DNA of 14,826 nt, taken from assembly GCA_028701555.1 (NCBI GenBank), contig JAQVQN010000015.1, positions 1-14,826 of the forward strand, read 5' to 3'. The notes under the pieces are model-generated. The model did not search any database, was not told where the DNA came from, and saw only the letters and a program-made list of their open reading frames with translations. Source of the stretch: Kiritimatiellia bacterium. GTDB lineage: Bacteria; Verrucomicrobiota; Kiritimatiellia; RFP12; UBA1067. A program made the position numbers and the translations under genes. Below, piece after piece: positions 13,115 through 14,826 of the stretch. Positions within the stretch are counted from its first letter, which is position 1. The number at the start of each line of letters is the position of its first letter.

Positions 13115-14826
13115 TCACTCTGCCACAATTTTATAAAACCGGCGCCGCTCGCCGGCATCGTAAGGCACTTCCACGCTTTTCAAAGGCCAGTCACCTTCAA
13201 TCGCGTCCAGCGACCATGCCTCACCAGATCCCGTCCGCCAGGGCAGCACCTCCCACACCCCTGCCGCCAGATTGGTCGATGATAGCACCTGATGGCTGAG
13301 CCCAGCAAGCGGTTCAAACGACAACGGCAACCCCCCGGATGCTGCCGCACCTGCAAAACCCGCGACCGTGCGCAGCCGCACCCCGCCATTCGCCGGACTC
13401 GTCTCCGCCAAATACTCTAGCCAGGTGACGAAACCATCCGCGTCCTGATCCAGCAGGTCGGCATAAGGGTCGCCCGTCAGGCCGTGCCCGATCAGCCACG
13501 CCGCCGAAGTCCCGCGCGCTGTCTGCCCCGCGCGGATGGTCAGCGCCGGATCACCCAGAAAGGTCATGTGGCGCAGCCTCTCGGACGCCGCGCCGCCCAT
13601 GACCCCGAACGCGCCGCGCCAGGCGTCGCCCAGCCGTAACGCACCCGCCTCAACCGCCGCCCCGAACGCATAGGAGTAGTCACGCGCATCCGCAGGCTGC
13701 ATGTACCCCGACGGACTGATCACCGCCGCGAAGCCGGATGCGGGATTACGTGCGCCAGCCTCGTTGACCGAAGATCCTGCGGAATTATAATGGGTCCACC
13801 TCCCTAACCGGCAGCCAAGCATTAACGCGGCAGGCGCAAACGACCAATCGGCAGGAACTAATTCTGCACTGCCAAAAAAACGGTTAGCTGTGTTGGGTCC
13901 TCCAGCAAGCGTGTCGCTGGAGTGGCCGATGAAGTAGAAGAACCCCGTGCCGCTACACAGACGTTGATAAGCACCCTTTCCTTCATACACGCCTGTGCCT
14001 AACCACATCGGCCTCAAATTGATGTCTCCCATCGCGGCATAAAAGGTGTCGATCTCCCAGCCCGAACCCATAAAGTTGCAGGCCGTGTTACTGGCGAACG
14101 CCGTGAAGTCGTATAGTGTGCCTATCTCCGGCACGTCCGCAGTGAACATGGCCCGGGTTTTCCAAATCTCGCTTATCTCATACTCGATCGTCTTTTTGAC
14201 CATAGCAGAAAGTTCTGCCGCACTGGTCGCGATAAAGCGCCCCACCGCTACCTCCGGTACCGCGTCGCCGGTCACGTCGCCCAGCACCGGATCATTCGGC
14301 AGCAAAAAAGCCGCAGGGAATTCACCAGTGTAGAGATGCGGCATCAGGTAGAGAGGGTAAAGATTAGGATAAGTCCCTGTGAAACCGAACACGTCCAACT
14401 TGTAGTCGCTACCTCCGTATCCGGCGAACAGCATATAGCGCAAGCGCTGCGTCGGACCGTTGGTCACGCCCGCTGCCGCGAAGCGCCGGAAGGCTTCGGG
14501 GTGCACCAGCCCGCCAGAGAAAGCGTTGTAAATCTCCTCGGCATCGATTATCCGCGTCGCCAGGCCCTGCGCGTTGCGGAAATCGGCCAGCGGCTGCGCC
14601 GCCTCGGCAAAACCCGTGACCCAGCGCTGCGGCGGCACAATGATCGCCAGTTCGGGCATTTCGGCCGGATCACCCCAAGCGATGTCACGCACCCCGACGA
14701 CCGATGGCTCGAAGCAGCCCGCGCCCTCGTCGAAAACCGCATAGCGCGTCGCGCTGTCGCCGCTCAGGAAGGCCGTCTGCCAATCCCCGCCCGCCTCCTG
14801 CCACACTGTCGCGGCGAGATCCAGCG
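13115..14826 (-). CDS. Gingipain-like C25 family cysteine peptidase, 5' end beyond window
   Basis: The frame is open from the right edge to the stop at 13115, at least 570 codons; a GTG at 14806 is inside the frame and is not the true start. Counting from that GTG, the C25 signs are VGRFIATSAAELSAMVKKTIEYE region (189-210, compare VGRI...EL...KTIEYE in gingipains), probable catalytic His295 in YFIGHSSD, probable catalytic Cys332 in LMLGCRLG, and the domain end FLGDPALTI (416-424). After this come an EF-hand-like DQDADG loop (453-458) with WLEYLAE, and a C-terminal beta-sandwich ending RRFYKIVAE, a tail style frequent in secreted PVC proteins. C25 peptidases are usually exported, but the N terminus with any signal is not in the window. 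No Bacteroidetes type IX sorting domain is apparent. It is followed by the PqqD-like gene after 16 bases. Substrate unknown. Confidence 0.85.
   Translation of the reverse strand, partial: LDLAATVWQEAGGDWQTAFLSGDSATRYAVFDEGAGCFEPSVVGVRDIAWGDPAEMPELAIIVPPQRWVTGFAEAAQPLADFRNAQGLATRIIDAEEIYNAFSGGLVHPEAFRRFAAAGVTNGPTQRLRYMLFAGYGGSDYKLDVFGFTGTYPNLYPLYLMPHLYTGEFPAAFLLPNDPVLGDVTGDAVPEVAVGRFIATSAAELSAMVKKTIEYEISEIWKTRAMFTADVPEIGTLYDFTAFASNTACNFMGSGWEIDTFYAAMGDINLRPMWLGTGVYEGKGAYQRLCSGTGFFYFIGHSSDTLAGGPNTANRFFGSAELVPADWSFAPAALMLGCRLGRWTHYNSAGSSVNEAGARNPASGFAAVISPSGYMQPADARDYSYAFGAAVEAGALRLGDAWRGAFGVMGGAASERLRHMTFLGDPALTIRAGQTARGTSAAWLIGHGLTGDPYADLLDQDADGFVTWLEYLAETSPANGGVRLRTVAGFAGAAASGGLPLSFEPLAGLSHQVLSSTNLAAGVWEVLPWRTGSGEAWSLDAIEGDWPLKSVEVPYDAGERRRFYKIVAE

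Noticed and set aside
13099..13158. Longer form of the PqqD-like protein starting at 13158
   Set aside because: It would overlap the end of the peptidase gene and lacks a ribosome site, whereas the ATG at 13098 has GGAGG 4 bases upstream.

Overview
The window reads as a chromosomal segment of a bacterium of the Planctomycetes-Verrucomicrobia-Chlamydiae (PVC) group, most likely Kiritimatiellota, Lentisphaerae or a relative. The basis is the combination of a eukaryote-like (GH13_8 type) glycogen branching enzyme, a divergent GT5 glycogen synthase, a gingipain-like C25 peptidase with an EF-hand-like and beta-sandwich tail, and a secreted esterase fused to autotransporter-type beta repeats. This is inference from protein style; no rRNA or other phylogenetic marker except infA is present. 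No tRNA, rRNA, CRISPR, insertion sequence or phage gene was found. Coding density is high: the longest gap without a gene is about 210 bases (5810-6020), which holds two divergent promoters.

Left block, minus strand, 1-5809. This is a tight catabolic operon read right to left: a sodium:solute symporter (4277-5809), an L-arabinose/L-fucose isomerase superfamily enzyme that overlaps it by 11 bases (2836-4287), and after an 18-base gap a large secreted multidomain alpha/beta hydrolase (1-2817, cut by the left edge). Together they suggest extracellular de-esterification of a carbohydrate, uptake of the freed sugar or acid, and its isomerisation. A good promoter lies at 5859-5887.

Middle, plus strand, 6021-7100. 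A stand-alone beta-decarboxylating dehydrogenase of the 3-isopropylmalate/isocitrate family, divergent from the symporter operon, ends tail-to-tail with the histidine kinase by a four-base shared TTAA.

Right block, minus strand, 7097-14826, read right to left: the 3' part of a C25 cysteine peptidase (13115-14826), a PqqD-like RRE protein 16 bases later (12820-13098), a small exported coiled-coil protein with its own strong promoter (12357-12752), glycogen synthase (10648-12228), branching enzyme (8604-10619), translation initiation factor IF-1 (8268-8489) and a soluble PAS histidine kinase (7097-8230). Glycogen synthase and branching enzyme form an evident polymer-building pair; glgC and phosphorylase are not in the window. 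infA and the kinase are separated only by a GC-rich hairpin and look co-transcribed.

The candidates for something not well described are the C25 peptidase/PqqD-like pair, the esterase with interspersed beta repeats, and the dehydrogenase whose cofactor-discriminating residues match neither the NAD nor the NADP pattern.
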